Translations under genes and position numbers: made by a program
Notes under the pieces: generated by a model
Seen by the model: the letters and a program-made list of their open reading frames with translations, nothing else
What the model was told of the DNA's origin: nothing
The model's database searches: none
Part shown: positions 36,963 through 45,828 of the stretch, piece by piece
Layout of the letters: every line of letters begins with the position of its first letter
Numbering within the stretch: position 1 is the stretch's first letter
NCBI GenBank assembly: GCA_963668325.1
Contig: OY764222.1
Coordinates: forward strand, 2,604,001-2,668,000
DNA length: 64,000 bases
Source: MPNP01 sp963668325
GTDB taxonomy: Bacteria > Pseudomonadota > Alphaproteobacteria > Rhodobacterales > Rhodobacteraceae
Reading direction: 5' to 3'

Positions 36963-38642
36963 ATGACTGATACCACTGCCCATCCGGGTCATGACAAGAA
37001 CCCTGCCGTAAGTTTCTTTGTGCGGTGGTTTATGTCTACCAATCACAAGGACATTGGGATTCTTTATATCGTCACCGCAGCTTTAGTTGGCTTTGTTTCC
37101 GTTTTGTTCACCGTATTCATGCGGATGGAATTATATGAACCAGGTGTCCAATATATGTGTCTCGAGGGTACGCGGATTATCGCGGGCGCTGTCGAAGATT
37201 GTACTCCTAATGGGCATTTATGGAACGTGCTCATTACTGGTCATGGGGTTTTGATGATGTTCTTTGTTGTCATCCCTGCCCTCTTTGGTGGTTTTGGCAA
37301 TTATTTCATGCCGCTGATGATTGGCGCTCCTGACATGGCCTTTCCCAGATTAAATAACCTCAGTTATTGGTTGTTTGTGGCAGGGTCTTGTCTGGCGATA
37401 ACCTCGGTTTTTGTTCCTGGTGGTAATGGGTTGACTGGCACGGGTGTAGGATGGGTTCTGTATGCCCCCCTATCTACGAAAGAAAGTGGTTTTTCAACGG
37501 ACCTGGCAATATTCGCAGTCCATGTTTCAGGTGCATCATCAATTCTTGGTGCGGTAAATATGATTACCACATTCCTAAACATGCGAGCACCTGGAATGAC
37601 TCTTCATAAGGTACCGCTTTTTGCCTGGTCAATCTTTGTTACCGGGTGGTTGATTCTCTTGGCACTTCCGGTTTTGGCTGGAGCAATAACCATGTTGCTA
37701 ACTGACCGAAATTTTGGAACAACATTTTTTGATGCTTCCGGTGGGGGGGATCCAATCCTGTATCAACATCTTTTGTGGTTCTTTGGCCACCCTGAAGTCT
37801 ATATTATTATCGTACCTGGGTTTGGGATAATTTCTCAGGTGATTTCGACCTTCTCCAAAAAACCAATTTTTGGTTACCTACCAATGGTTTATGCTATGGT
37901 CGCCATTGGTGGTTTGGGCTTCATTGTTTGGGCTCACCACATGTACACAGTGGGCATGAGTTTAACCCAGCAATCCTACTTTATGCTAGCAACCATGGTT
38001 ATAGCAGTACCTACTGGTATAAAAATATTTTCCTGGATTGCCACAATGTGGGGAGGCTCGATAGAGTTCAAAACTCCTATGCTTTGGGCCTTTGGCTTCT
38101 TGTTCCTGTTTACCTTGGGAGGTGTAACCGGCATTATTCTCAGCCAAGCTGCTCTCAGCAGGGTATACCACGACACATATTACGTTGTTGCTCACTTCCA
38201 TTATGTGATGTCCTTGGGTGCGATTTTCTGTATTTTTGCCGGCGTTTACTATTGGATAGGAAAAATGTCTGGCCGCCAGTATCCTGAATGGGCAGGCAAG
38301 CTCCATTTTTGGGCCATGTTTATCGGATCAAATCTGACGTTCTTTCCTCAACATTTCCTAGGAAGACAGGGTATGCCAAGACGATATATAGATTACCCTG
38401 AAGCTTTTGCTCTTTGGAACCAGGTTTCTTCCTTAGGGGCATTTCTTTCCTTTGCCTCCTTCATCTTTTTCATTGGGGTGATTGCCTATACCTTGGTAGC
38501 AGGTAAAAAAGTTGAGAAACATGCCTATTGGGGCGATCATTCCGAAACCCTGGAATGGACCTTACCGAATCCGCCACCGGCACATACTTTTGAAGTATTG
38601 CCCACCCGTGACATGTGGGATAAATCCCCCAAAGGTCATTGA
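36963..38642 (+). CDS. ctaD: Cytochrome c oxidase subunit I (aa3 type)
   Basis: This is the catalytic heme-copper subunit of the respiratory terminal oxidase, 559 residues and about 12 membrane helices. Visible motifs are NHKDIGILYI, WFFGHPEVYIIIVPGFG (CuB/heme a3 histidine and the K-channel end), AHHMYTVGM and VVAHFHYVMSLG with the heme-ligand histidines. No ctaC, ctaB, ctaG or ctaE lies nearby; an isolated ctaD also occurs in Rhodobacter-type genomes. Confidence 0.96.
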   Translation: MTDTTAHPGHDKNPAVSFFVRWFMSTNHKDIGILYIVTAALVGFVSVLFTVFMRMELYEPGVQYMCLEGTRIIAGAVEDCTPNGHLWNVLITGHGVLMMFFVVIPALFGGFGNYFMPLMIGAPDMAFPRLNNLSYWLFVAGSCLAITSVFVPGGNGLTGTGVGWVLYAPLSTKESGFSTDLAIFAVHVSGASSILGAVNMITTFLNMRAPGMTLHKVPLFAWSIFVTGWLILLALPVLAGAITMLLTDRNFGTTFFDASGGGDPILYQHLLWFFGHPEVYIIIVPGFGIISQVISTFSKKPIFGYLPMVYAMVAIGGLGFIVWAHHMYTVGMSLTQQSYFMLATMVIAVPTGIKIFSWIATMWGGSIEFKTPMLWAFGFLFLFTLGGVTGIILSQAALSRVYHDTYYVVAHFHYVMSLGAIFCIFAGVYYWIGKMSGRQYPEWAGKLHFWAMFIGSNLTFFPQHFLGRQGMPRRYIDYPEAFALWNQVSSLGAFLSFASFIFFIGVIAYTLVAGKKVEKHAYWGDHSETLEWTLPNPPPAHTFEVLPTRDMWDKSPKGH

Positions 38643-38650
38643 ATAAACTG

Positions 38651-38681
38651 ATTACTCCCTTTCAACCGCATGGGGAGTAAT
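38651..38681. terminator. Inverted repeat between convergent ctaD and yqeY
   Basis: ATTACTCCC (38651-38659) and GGGAGTAAT (38673-38681) can form a 9-bp stem with a 13-base loop. It sits exactly between two convergent stop codons, so a bidirectional terminator is likely. The flanking T-runs are short, which limits confidence. Confidence 0.5.
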
Positions 38682-38687
38682 TAATGT

Positions 38688-39149
38688 TCAACAGAGCTTT
38701 TCAACAACACGAGCATGGGCAGATTTAAAATCCATTTGTCCCCAACTGTAGTTTTCTTTTAATGCTGCCATAACGCGTCCCTTATCACGGACACCAGTTG
38801 CTTTCAGTTTTTTGATTATCTGGTCAACGGCTGCAATAGTTTCCCTGTCAGTTAGTTTTCTAGGTAGTAGACTTTCCATTAGCTTAATCTCGGCCTTCTC
38901 CTGGGTTGCAAGCTCAATTTCTCCCTGCTTTTCATGGTTTTTGTAATTAGTTGTCTTTTGCTCCAGCATTTTAATTAGAACTTCATAGATAATTCTATTG
39001 GATACCCCTTCGACAATTCCATCCGCACGGGCCCTGTTATCTCGATCAATGATCACAGTGTTAATTAGCCGAAGGATAGGTAATGTTACCTTGGTATCTT
39101 CAATTTCGGCTTGCCGAAGGGCTTCGGCAATATTTTTCCTTAAATTCAT
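38688..39149 (-). CDS. GatB/YqeY domain-containing protein
   Basis: This 153-residue helical protein has the YqeY pattern: RKNIAEALR at the N-terminus, LPILRLINTVI, a central KQGEIELATQEKAEIKLMESLLP region and a C-terminal GRVMAALKENY. The family resembles the tail domain of amidotransferase GatB, and its role is not settled. It is divergent from carA with about 139 bases between the starts, a common alphaproteobacterial pairing. Confidence 0.9.
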   Translation of the reverse strand: MNLRKNIAEALRQAEIEDTKVTLPILRLINTVIIDRDNRARADGIVEGVSNRIIYEVLIKMLEQKTTNYKNHEKQGEIELATQEKAEIKLMESLLPRKLTDRETIAAVDQIIKKLKATGVRDKGRVMAALKENYSWGQMDFKSAHARVVEKLC

Positions 39150-39288
39150 ACCAATTCCTGTACTAATTACTAAATGTCTTAAGACATTAACTCTTTGTTA
39201 AGGATACCACATTTTTGGAAATTTTCAGCAACCCATCTTCTATCTTCCTATTCATTGCCAATGGCTCACCTAATATAAATAATATCAA

Positions 39289-40461
39289 ATGGTAGACAAA
39301 TTACAATCTTCTGAGGACAATATAACAGGCCTCATACTACTTCCCGATGGTACTGTTGTTAAGGGGCAAGGTTTTGGGGCAAAAGGAATTCGCGTGGGAG
39401 AACTTTGCTTCAATACTTCCATGACCGGATACCAGGAAATAATTACCGATCCCTCATATTGTAATCAAATAGTCTGTTTTACTTTTCCGCATATCGGAAA
39501 TGTAGGTTCAAATCCAGAAGACAATGAAACATGTACACCAGTAATTGAGGGTATCGTGACCAAGTGGCCTCCCACACCACCTTCAAGTTGGAGAAGTAAC
39601 TTCAGCTTTGAGGACTGGCTTGGTAGATCGAATTTAGTAGGTGTTACTGGAGTTGATACAAGAGCTTTGACTCGGTATGTCAGACAAGCAGGTGCCCCAG
39701 ATATTGCAATCATTCACTCTACCAATTGTTTTGATGAATTGGAAAAGGCAAAAAAATTACTGGATTCGTTTTCGGGATTAATGAATAAGGATCTTGCTAA
39801 AGTAGTTTCTCGTAAATCACCTGTTGAATGGGATCAATCATTATGGGATTGGCCAAAGGGGTATACTACTCCCAGCGCATTTAGATTCAGAGTGGCTTCC
39901 ATTGACTTTGGTGCTAAGGACAACATCTTACGATGCCTTTCATCAATTGGCGCCATTTCTAGAGTATTTCCGGCTGATAGTTCAATTACGGATATATTGG
40001 ATTGGGAACCAGATGGAATTTTTCTTTCAAATGGTCCTGGCGATCCTGAGGCAACAGCAACTTACATAGTACCCCTGCTCAAGCAATTAATTGCAACAAA
40101 AATTCCTATATTCGGTATTTGCCTTGGTCACCAATTGCTTGCTTTTGCACTTGGCGCAAATACCGTAAAAATGAGTTTTGGCCATCATGGTGCCAACCAT
40201 CCAGTCAAAGAACTTGAAACCAACAAGGTAGAAATAACCACTATGAACCATGGTTTTATGGTAGACAGGGATTCGCTTCCCAAGGATATTGAGGAAACTC
40301 ACATTTCCCTGTTCGATGGTACCAATTGCGGCCTAAGAAGTAAGACTCACCCTGTTTTTTCTGTTCAGTTCCATCCCGAAGCAAGCCCAGGACCCCAAGA
40401 CAGTTTCTACCTATTCAAGCGTTTCGAGGTATTGATGGGTAATTACCGAAACGGTAATTAG
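39289..40461 (+). CDS. carA: Carbamoyl-phosphate synthase small subunit
   Basis: This is the glutaminase subunit that feeds ammonia to CarB for arginine and pyrimidine synthesis. It is 390 residues. The N-terminal domain has GVTGVDTRALTR. The class I glutamine amidotransferase domain has GPGDPEA, the nucleophile in GICLGHQLLA, and QFHPEASPGP with the His/Glu of the triad. carB is not adjacent; after carA comes an accessory patch. Confidence 0.95.
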   Translation: MVDKLQSSEDNITGLILLPDGTVVKGQGFGAKGIRVGELCFNTSMTGYQEIITDPSYCNQIVCFTFPHIGNVGSNPEDNETCTPVIEGIVTKWPPTPPSSWRSNFSFEDWLGRSNLVGVTGVDTRALTRYVRQAGAPDIAIIHSTNCFDELEKAKKLLDSFSGLMNKDLAKVVSRKSPVEWDQSLWDWPKGYTTPSAFRFRVASIDFGAKDNILRCLSSIGAISRVFPADSSITDILDWEPDGIFLSNGPGDPEATATYIVPLLKQLIATKIPIFGICLGHQLLAFALGANTVKMSFGHHGANHPVKELETNKVEITTMNHGFMVDRDSLPKDIEETHISLFDGTNCGLRSKTHPVFSVQFHPEASPGPQDSFYLFKRFEVLMGNYRNGN

Positions 40462-40471
40462 ATATCCTAAC

Positions 40472-40747
40472 CTAAATGCTCCGAGTTGATACCCACCCGT
40501 GCTTAATTTTGGGTATGCATTCCACAGGGAACCTTGTTTCGACACTGCCATAGATAACACGTTCTGTACCAATCGTTCTTGATATGACAAACGGTTTGCT
40601 GTAGGAATCCAGAAGAAACTTGCCTTGCCCTTGCCCAAAATGTGTTCTAAAGATTACACCCCAAAGGTAATCGCCTTCTGTTTTGAACAGAACTGAAATG
40701 ACTTTTGATTGTTTCCTCTTCACTGAAGTGATTTCCTGTTTGACCAA
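40472..40747 (-). CDS. Unrecognised ORF fragment after carA
   Basis: An open frame of 91 codons from TTG runs convergent to carA. Text such as KVISVLFKTEGDYLWGVIF reads like a real protein, but there is no ribosome site and no family was recognised. It lies directly downstream, in the same direction, of an ankyrin remnant and a broken gene. It is probably a decayed 3' fragment. Confidence 0.3.
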   Translation of the reverse strand: MVKQEITSVKRKQSKVISVLFKTEGDYLWGVIFRTHFGQGQGKFLLDSYSKPFVISRTIGTERVIYGSVETRFPVECIPKIKHGWVSTRSI

Positions 40748-40773
40748 GTAGTTCGGCCATTTGCGACTGAAAA

Positions 40774-40953
40774 TTATTGAATTTTATCAAATAAACAAAG
40801 CAGGAGGTTTGTTTCACTCTTTTTCTGGCCATAGCAAGTGAAGTCGGAACCTTTCGTATTCTGGTTGTTGGGATCAGCCCCATGTACAAGAAGAAGATCG
40901 ACAAGTTCAACCCATGCTCTGAAATTTATAAACCCAGCTGAATGGATATACCA
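40774..40953 (-). pseudogene. Ankyrin repeat remnant
   Basis: This minus-strand frame, bounded by stops on both sides and lacking a start, reads HSAGFINFRAWVELVDLLLV and continues HGADPNNQNTKG, a nearly perfect ankyrin unit. It is separate from the LysM-linked tails elsewhere but belongs to the same general class of decayed ankyrin genes. It begins about 10 bases after the natural end (40963) of the gene interrupted by IS copy 2. Confidence 0.62.
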
Positions 40954-40993
40954 TTAGCTAAATTATTGTTCTGTCTTCAAAGTAATTTTTTGC

Positions 40994-42694
40994 CAGTAAT
41001 TCCCGCTTAAAATTTATTTCGCCATAAACAGGGCGTTTACAAAGTTAGTAAAATTTATTTTTCGTAAACAGCTTGCAATCACTTTTTGCCAAATTGCCAT
41101 GATTCTCATATTATTGGAACCAATAACAATTGTTTTCAATAATAACATTTTCGAGCAGTATCATGTACCAGAAACTCCGTCGGTATGTTTCAATGCCAGG
41201 CCTTCTGTCAACCGTTGGCAAGGTTTTCGACACCGTTCCAGACCCAATCAACAACCGAGGTTTCACCCTCCGAGATTGTCTGATGTCAGGTTTGGCGGTG
41301 TATCATGTCAAATCACCCTCCCTCCTGGACTTTGACCAAAAAACCCGGGGTAAGGATGCCGACCCCACAGTGGTCCATAATCTCAAGACCCTCTTTGGCG
41401 TCAAGAAGGCGCCGTCCGACACTTGCTTGCGCGAAAGACTGGACCCGGTTGACCCCAGCCATTTCCGTGACGCCTTCAAGGCGGTCTTCACCAATTTCCA
41501 ACGAAGCAAGGGGCTGGAACATTTCACGGTCTTGGGCGATCATTATCTCATGGCTCTTGATGGCACCGGTTATTACAGCTCCAACAAGGTGTGTTGCTCC
41601 TCCTGTTGTGTCAAGACGTATCGCAACGGCACCAAATCCTATTATCATCAGATGATGGCCGGTGCTCTGGTTCATCCTAAGATCAAGACGGTCATTCCGT
41701 TTGCCCCGGAAATGATCACCCGTAAGGATGGGGAGGCTAAGAACGATTGTGAACGGAATGCCGCCAAACGGTTTATCACCGCTTTCCGAGAAGACCACCC
41801 GCATCTCAAGACCATTGTCGTGGAAGACGGGCTGGCTTCCAATGCGCCCCATATCAGACACTTGCAGAAGCATGATCTACGCTTTATCCTGGGGGCCAGA
41901 GAAGGTGACCACAAAGCCTTATATAACTGGGTTGACACCCATCCGGATACCCAAGCCCTGAGCCGAAGGGAACGAACCAGTAAAGGGGTGATTACCCATC
42001 AGTTCCGCTGGCTCAATAACGTCCCCCTGAACGACAGCAATTCCAACCTGGAGGTCAATGTCCTCTTCTATTCCGAAACCAAGCCCATTGGCAAGAAACA
42101 AGACAATGAAGTCAAGACGACCAAATGGGGCTGGGTTTCTGATCTTCCTCTCAATGAAACAACGGTGATGCCTATGATGCGAGCTGCCAGATCGCGCTGG
42201 CGGATAGAAAACGAAAATATAAAAATTCTGAAGTCCGAAGCCGGAAATGGTTATCGGCTGGAGCACAGCTATGGTCATGGAAAGTACAATCTTGCCAGTG
42301 TGATGGCCAATTTATGCCTGCTGGATTTTCTGGTGGAACAGGTGGTTGCACATTGTTGCGGCTTGTTTCAGCAGGCACTCAAAAAGAAGAAACGCAAGAA
42401 ATATCTATGGGAAGCGATGCGAATGTTGTTTACCCTTGTTAAAATCAATAGTTGGGAAACCTATTACCGCCTGTTAATCGAACCACGCCAGATGATTGAA
42501 GGGGAGATGCTTCTTCGTGATCCTTAGCAAAGCAACCATGTCACCGTAAGTGTTCCACCGGATATTCAGAATAAATAACATCAGAAGAAAAGATAATGGG
42601 GGTAAAAACTCTTCGGTATCGCTTGCCAACTTGGTGGAGGGAGCTTATAAGGAACAGAATTGGCCTTTGGGCTAAAAATTAGCGGGAACTACTG
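40994..42694 (+). mobile_element. IS4-like insertion sequence, copy 2 (1,701 bp)
   Basis: The left end begins CAGTAATTCCCGC (40994) and the right end, read inward on the minus strand, begins CAGTAGTTCCCGC (ending 42694). A perfect 9-base target duplication ATTTTTTGC flanks it at 40985-40993 and 42695-42703. Deleting the IS and one duplication restores the last seven codons of a minus-strand gene (see 42679-43715). It carries one intact transposase, clearly diverged from copy 1. Confidence 0.92.
41163..42527 (+). CDS. IS4-type DDE transposase (copy 2)
   Basis: The transposase is 454 residues from ATG 41163. The longer in-frame ATG at 41130 is rejected because the GAGCAGTATCATG context is shared with copy 1. 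The probable triad is the Asp in MALDGTGYY, the Asp in VEDGLAS and the Glu in RSRWRIENE. A Cys-rich CCSSCC cluster lies near residue 145. It is collinear with copy 1 over its whole length with many substitutions. It appears intact. Confidence 0.9.
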   Translation: MYQKLRRYVSMPGLLSTVGKVFDTVPDPINNRGFTLRDCLMSGLAVYHVKSPSLLDFDQKTRGKDADPTVVHNLKTLFGVKKAPSDTCLRERLDPVDPSHFRDAFKAVFTNFQRSKGLEHFTVLGDHYLMALDGTGYYSSNKVCCSSCCVKTYRNGTKSYYHQMMAGALVHPKIKTVIPFAPEMITRKDGEAKNDCERNAAKRFITAFREDHPHLKTIVVEDGLASNAPHIRHLQKHDLRFILGAREGDHKALYNWVDTHPDTQALSRRERTSKGVITHQFRWLNNVPLNDSNSNLEVNVLFYSETKPIGKKQDNEVKTTKWGWVSDLPLNETTVMPMMRAARSRWRIENENIKILKSEAGNGYRLEHSYGHGKYNLASVMANLCLLDFLVEQVVAHCCGLFQQALKKKKRKKYLWEAMRMLFTLVKINSWETYYRLLIEPRQMIEGEMLLRDP

Positions 42695-43715
42695 ATTTTT
42701 TGCCAGTTTGCTTTTCTTTTTGCAATTGAATCCAAAGATAATGGTACATCAAGAAATACTTTATGTTGATCTTGTGGTGAAATCATCGCAGGTAATTCAA
42801 CCTCTCCAACGAAATTTTGAGTTAAAAGCGTTTTAACTTTCTTATTAATGTTTTCATTTTCCCGTTCAAAGTATCGACTGGCATATTCCGGATGCCAAAT
42901 ATTGGGATTTAGGTAAAGTGAAACAAGTTCTTTGGTCAGGCGGGCAAAGAGGTACATGCCAGCCACATAATAGGGTCTCCCGGTCTCATGGTCTCGGTAG
43001 GCATAATCGTTATATCGAGTGTTGTTGGTCCCGTAATAGGATTTATCAGCCTTTTGTAAAAATTCTTTGAAAGTCCCGAAAGGCATTTCCTCAAATTCTG
43101 ATGGGGTTTGGGAAGAAAAAGGGTTCCAACATTACCGTAGTGGTTTGTCTTCTCCACCCCGTCAGTTATGGAATTATCACTTTTCTTATAAAAGGGTAAA
43201 TTCTCTGACAATAAAAAGAATTGTACAACATTCCGATCATCTACAGTTAGATCTACCATTCCTTTATTCAGGGCTGTCTGGTAAGCATGTTCCAAAGCAT
43301 TTTCCAGATCATTTCTGGAAAGCCCTTCGTGTTCCTGAAACTCCTGCAGGATTTTTTCATGTAGATCTGATAGATTGTAAGAACTACGATCTGACCCAGC
43401 AAGGCGGTTTTCCTCCTCACTAATATGCGGATATTTTCTTCCCAGAATACGATCAGTGACAACAGCATGAACCAACTGCAAGGCGAGGTCAACAGCTCTC
43501 CCGGCATGAAAAGTGGTGGCGGCATCACATTCTCTTACCTGGGACCTGAATCGTACTATATCCTCTCTTCCTGTAGATGGGTCAACTCTGTATTTCAAAA
43601 CGTTCCGTTGTGTTCCTTGCTCGAACATTCTTTTAAGGTGTGATTCGATACTTTTTTCTATACCGTACAAGACATCTGTCCCTGCCTTGCCCTGTGGTGC
43701 TATATATGTTTTCAT
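42679..43715 (-). pseudogene. Unrecognised gene, frameshifted and then hit by IS copy 2
   Basis: Two overlapping minus-strand ORFs form one gene of about 345 codons, starting at ATG 43715 (MKTYIAPQGKAG). The frame shifts near 43105 in a CCCC run: with one more C, the text runs LPKPPSEFEEMPFGTFKEF without a break. The 3' end is displaced: IS copy 2 replaced the last codons ITLKTEQ* (now at 40963-40993) with ISSSR*. No family was recognised; the protein looks soluble and mixed alpha/beta. The frameshift and the IS are independent lesions. Confidence 0.68.
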
Positions 43716-43821
43716 TTAATAAATTCTTTCCATTTCAAGAGGTGTTCGATTCCAATTATGACCAAAGGTATCAATTACAAGAAATGTACACAGGTCCCAA
43801 GTTGCAGTTAATCAATATCAA

Positions 43822-44065
43822 TTATACTCTGGTGCGTTCTGCAATAATGGCAAGTGCATCCTTTCTGACGATTTCATATTCGGGCATGATGTTGATTGGT
43901 GCTGAAAAAATTAACATCATAACTCAGACGATGATTGATCGGCAACATCAGTGCCGTGCCCCCACCAAAGGACCATTGCCAGTCTGTATCCAGCGACATT
44001 CCCACCTGGTCAAGTATGACCATGGCCTGATCAAACATATCATCCCAGCGGGATGGCTGCTCCAT
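43822..44065 (-). pseudogene. AbiEii/AbiGii-type nucleotidyltransferase remnant
   Basis: The frame starts at ATG 44065, overlapping the previous stop as TGATG. It reads WDDMFDQAMVILDQVG, then SFGGGTALMLPINHRLSYDVNFF, the GGTAL...S.D.. nucleotidyltransferase signature of AbiEii-like toxins. It then shifts frame into SAPINIMPEYEIVRKDALAII and stops at 43822. The remaining two thirds of a normal AbiEii gene are missing. Confidence 0.6.
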
Positions 44066-44343
44066 CAGCCGGCCAGTACGGCATGAATGCCGGTGTTCCG
44101 GTTGAATTTCCTGGCCAGCTTCCTCAGGTGATTCCTGGGAATAGCGTGCAGATCTGCAAAGGCCAACTGATCGGCGGTGGGTATTTCACCAAGAAATGAG
44201 GCGACCTGCCCCTCCAGATACTCTTCGTTGCAAATGGCCGAGACCATCACTGTCATTTGGGTCTTGCAGGAGGTGTTGATCTGGCCCACGATAATTCGTT
44301 CGAAAGGGGTTGCCCCAAAACTTGTATTCTGCGGTGGGGGCAT
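44065..44343 (-). CDS. Hypothetical protein upstream of the AbiEii remnant
   Basis: The protein is 92 residues from ATG 44343 (97 from an upstream TTG). It overlaps the AbiEii-like start as TGATG, as an operon partner would. The sequence is mixed, with a basic helix near the C-terminus (HLRKLARKFNRNTG). I do not recognise the family. It could be a fragment of the cognate antitoxin or an unrelated small protein. Confidence 0.45.
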   Translation of the reverse strand: MPPPQNTSFGATPFERIIVGQINTSCKTQMTVMVSAICNEEYLEGQVASFLGEIPTADQLAFADLHAIPRNHLRKLARKFNRNTGIHAVLAG

Positions 44344-44416
44344 GACAGATTTCCTCAACTTTTAGGTTACGTGTTGTTCTACCATACCATATGGTGTGCA
44401 GACGTGAATGACAATC

Positions 44417-44460
44417 TCATTCCGACGGCACCTTGAGGCAATCACCCACCCGGTCCAGCG
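44417..44460 (-). repeat. LysM tail remnant, copy C
   Basis: The minus strand reads LDRVGDCLKVPSE and stops at 44417. This matches the last residues of copy B (YRAGDCLKLPQE) and copy A (YRAGDCLKI). As in copy A, it lies directly after a HEPN-type gene, whose C-terminal codons run into it in another frame. Confidence 0.5.
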
Positions 44461-44953
44461 TTCAGTATCTCTGGGATCTTTCGTTTTTCCAGTAGCGTAT
44501 AGACAGCAAAAGCCGTTCGGTCCTTGTCACTTGAATTGTTCAACATTTCAATTGCCTTTTGGGCAGCGGTAATCTCAGTCAGCACCACGTCACTGGTGAG
44601 ATCAAATGCGGGATTATAGTCAGCCTCGTGTCGCTTTGCCTGAAGGATCACAAACCTGGTGGCAAATTCCTGAAGACCATCCGGGAACAGAGTCATGATT
44701 TCGGGGAGTTGCCGAATCGGTTTTTGGCCTCACCATGATTGACTGCCCGATAGGCTTGCAGCCAGGCCGCTTGACTTCGGCGGGACCCTTCCGGGCCGAC
44801 TAGGCAATCGGCACAATTCCGGCAGAGAGCGTGGAACATTGCATAATAGGCCGTGCTCATGGCCCGTCTGAGATCTGCTTCTCGTGGTTTTCCCTTGCGT
44901 CCCCGACCCTCTACCAACATGAGGGCGGTGTCAATGAGATCACACGGCTGCAA
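44442..44953 (-). pseudogene. HEPN-like gene split by a frameshift
   Basis: The first part (TTG 44953 to TGA 44693) has EADLRRAMSTAYYAMFHALC, the helical AYYAMFH pattern of HEPN/UPF0332-like proteins. The second part (from 44696) continues TLFPDGLQEFATRFVILQAKRHEADYNP, also typical of that group. Out of frame, the join reads RQLPEIMTLFPD, so a one-base indel near 44710 probably split a single gene of about 165 residues. A start overlapping the upstream gene by 14 bases supports a two-gene module. Confidence 0.62.
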
Positions 44954-45215
44954 GTTCAGCTTCTTTTATTGTCTTGTATGAAGGAATTGGAAACCTTTCC
45001 ACCTGCATGTCATGCAGAGTTCGTCGCAAGGGTAAAGCCAATCCAACAAACTTATCGGGATCAGGTTCGGACTTGTAAACCACTGTAATATTCAGTATGG
45101 GATCACCGTCATGATCCTCGGCCTCCTCGAAAATCACCTTGTCAATTTCGGCCGGCGCAAGGTGCACCTTGATATACTCTTCTATTTTATCAATTTGTGC
45201 TTTTACCATGGTCAT
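44940..45215 (-). CDS. Small partner protein of the HEPN-like gene
   Basis: The protein is 91 residues from ATG 45215, with a second ATG at 45209. It begins with an amphipathic helix (VKAQIDKIEEYIKVHL), then AEDHDGDPILNITVVYK and LALPLRRTLHDMQ. I recall similar DHDGDP small proteins next to HEPN-like genes in alphaproteobacteria but know no established function. The 14-base overlap with the next gene suggests translational coupling, as in toxin-antitoxin pairs. Confidence 0.6.
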   Translation of the reverse strand: MTMVKAQIDKIEEYIKVHLAPAEIDKVIFEEAEDHDGDPILNITVVYKSEPDPDKFVGLALPLRRTLHDMQVERFPIPSYKTIKEAELAAV

Positions 45216-45828
45216 GATCCCTACTTCCTTGCCAAATACAACCTTTGGAACTTCGGGTTGTTTATAGTCAAACTAGCGGTTTGGTTGCATGATGTCAACA
45301 CTTTGGATCAATTGTTAGGAGTTCCATTGTGCTTTGAGTTTATCATGTACAAGAACAGCCCATACTCTTTTGATCTCAGGGATAATTTAACTTCCTTACG
45401 AGCTGACTGGTTCTGACATTTGAAATAAATAGATTTCATAGGCCCTGTTTTGTCACGACCGAATTGGGAAAGAGTTTTCAAACGAGATTTCCAATAACCC
45501 TGAAGAAATACCAGAAGGCAATTGACTTTATTGTTGATTATCTGGGTTCCAAGCAAATCCGGGTATTGGGGCAATGGGCAACGACCCTATTCATTGAAAG
45601 ATTTAAGGATAAACTCACAGTTTTGCGTGATAGTAACCAAATGAAACCTGTGGAACTCACAGGATTTTCTGATCTTTAATTTCTTTACTCATCTCCTTAG
45701 GCCGCTCTGGGCATACAATCTGGCGGAACAGGTTATTTAAAGCTTTACATAACCCTTTCATCTTTAATTTTTACTGGAAAAATCCAAATCTCAAGCACTC
45801 TCCTTAGATGGCTTATTGCCCGGGGAAA
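45216..45828. other. Gene-poor stretch, nothing recognised
   Basis: This stretch has short ORFs on both strands (for example 45464-45679 plus and 45308-45574 minus) but no ribosome sites and no family motifs. In-frame text just upstream of the 45215 start (FDYKQPEVPKVVFGKE) ends at a TAG. It is probably decayed accessory DNA between the HEPN module and ilvC. Confidence 0.45.

Noticed and set aside
43067..44086. Several plus-strand ORFs of 70-150 codons
   Set aside because: They are shadows of the minus-strand pseudogenes, with no ribosome sites and no protein-like composition.
45464..45679. A 71-codon plus-strand gene
   Set aside because: It has no ribosome site, no recognisable domain and no conserved partner; it is treated as part of the gene-poor stretch.
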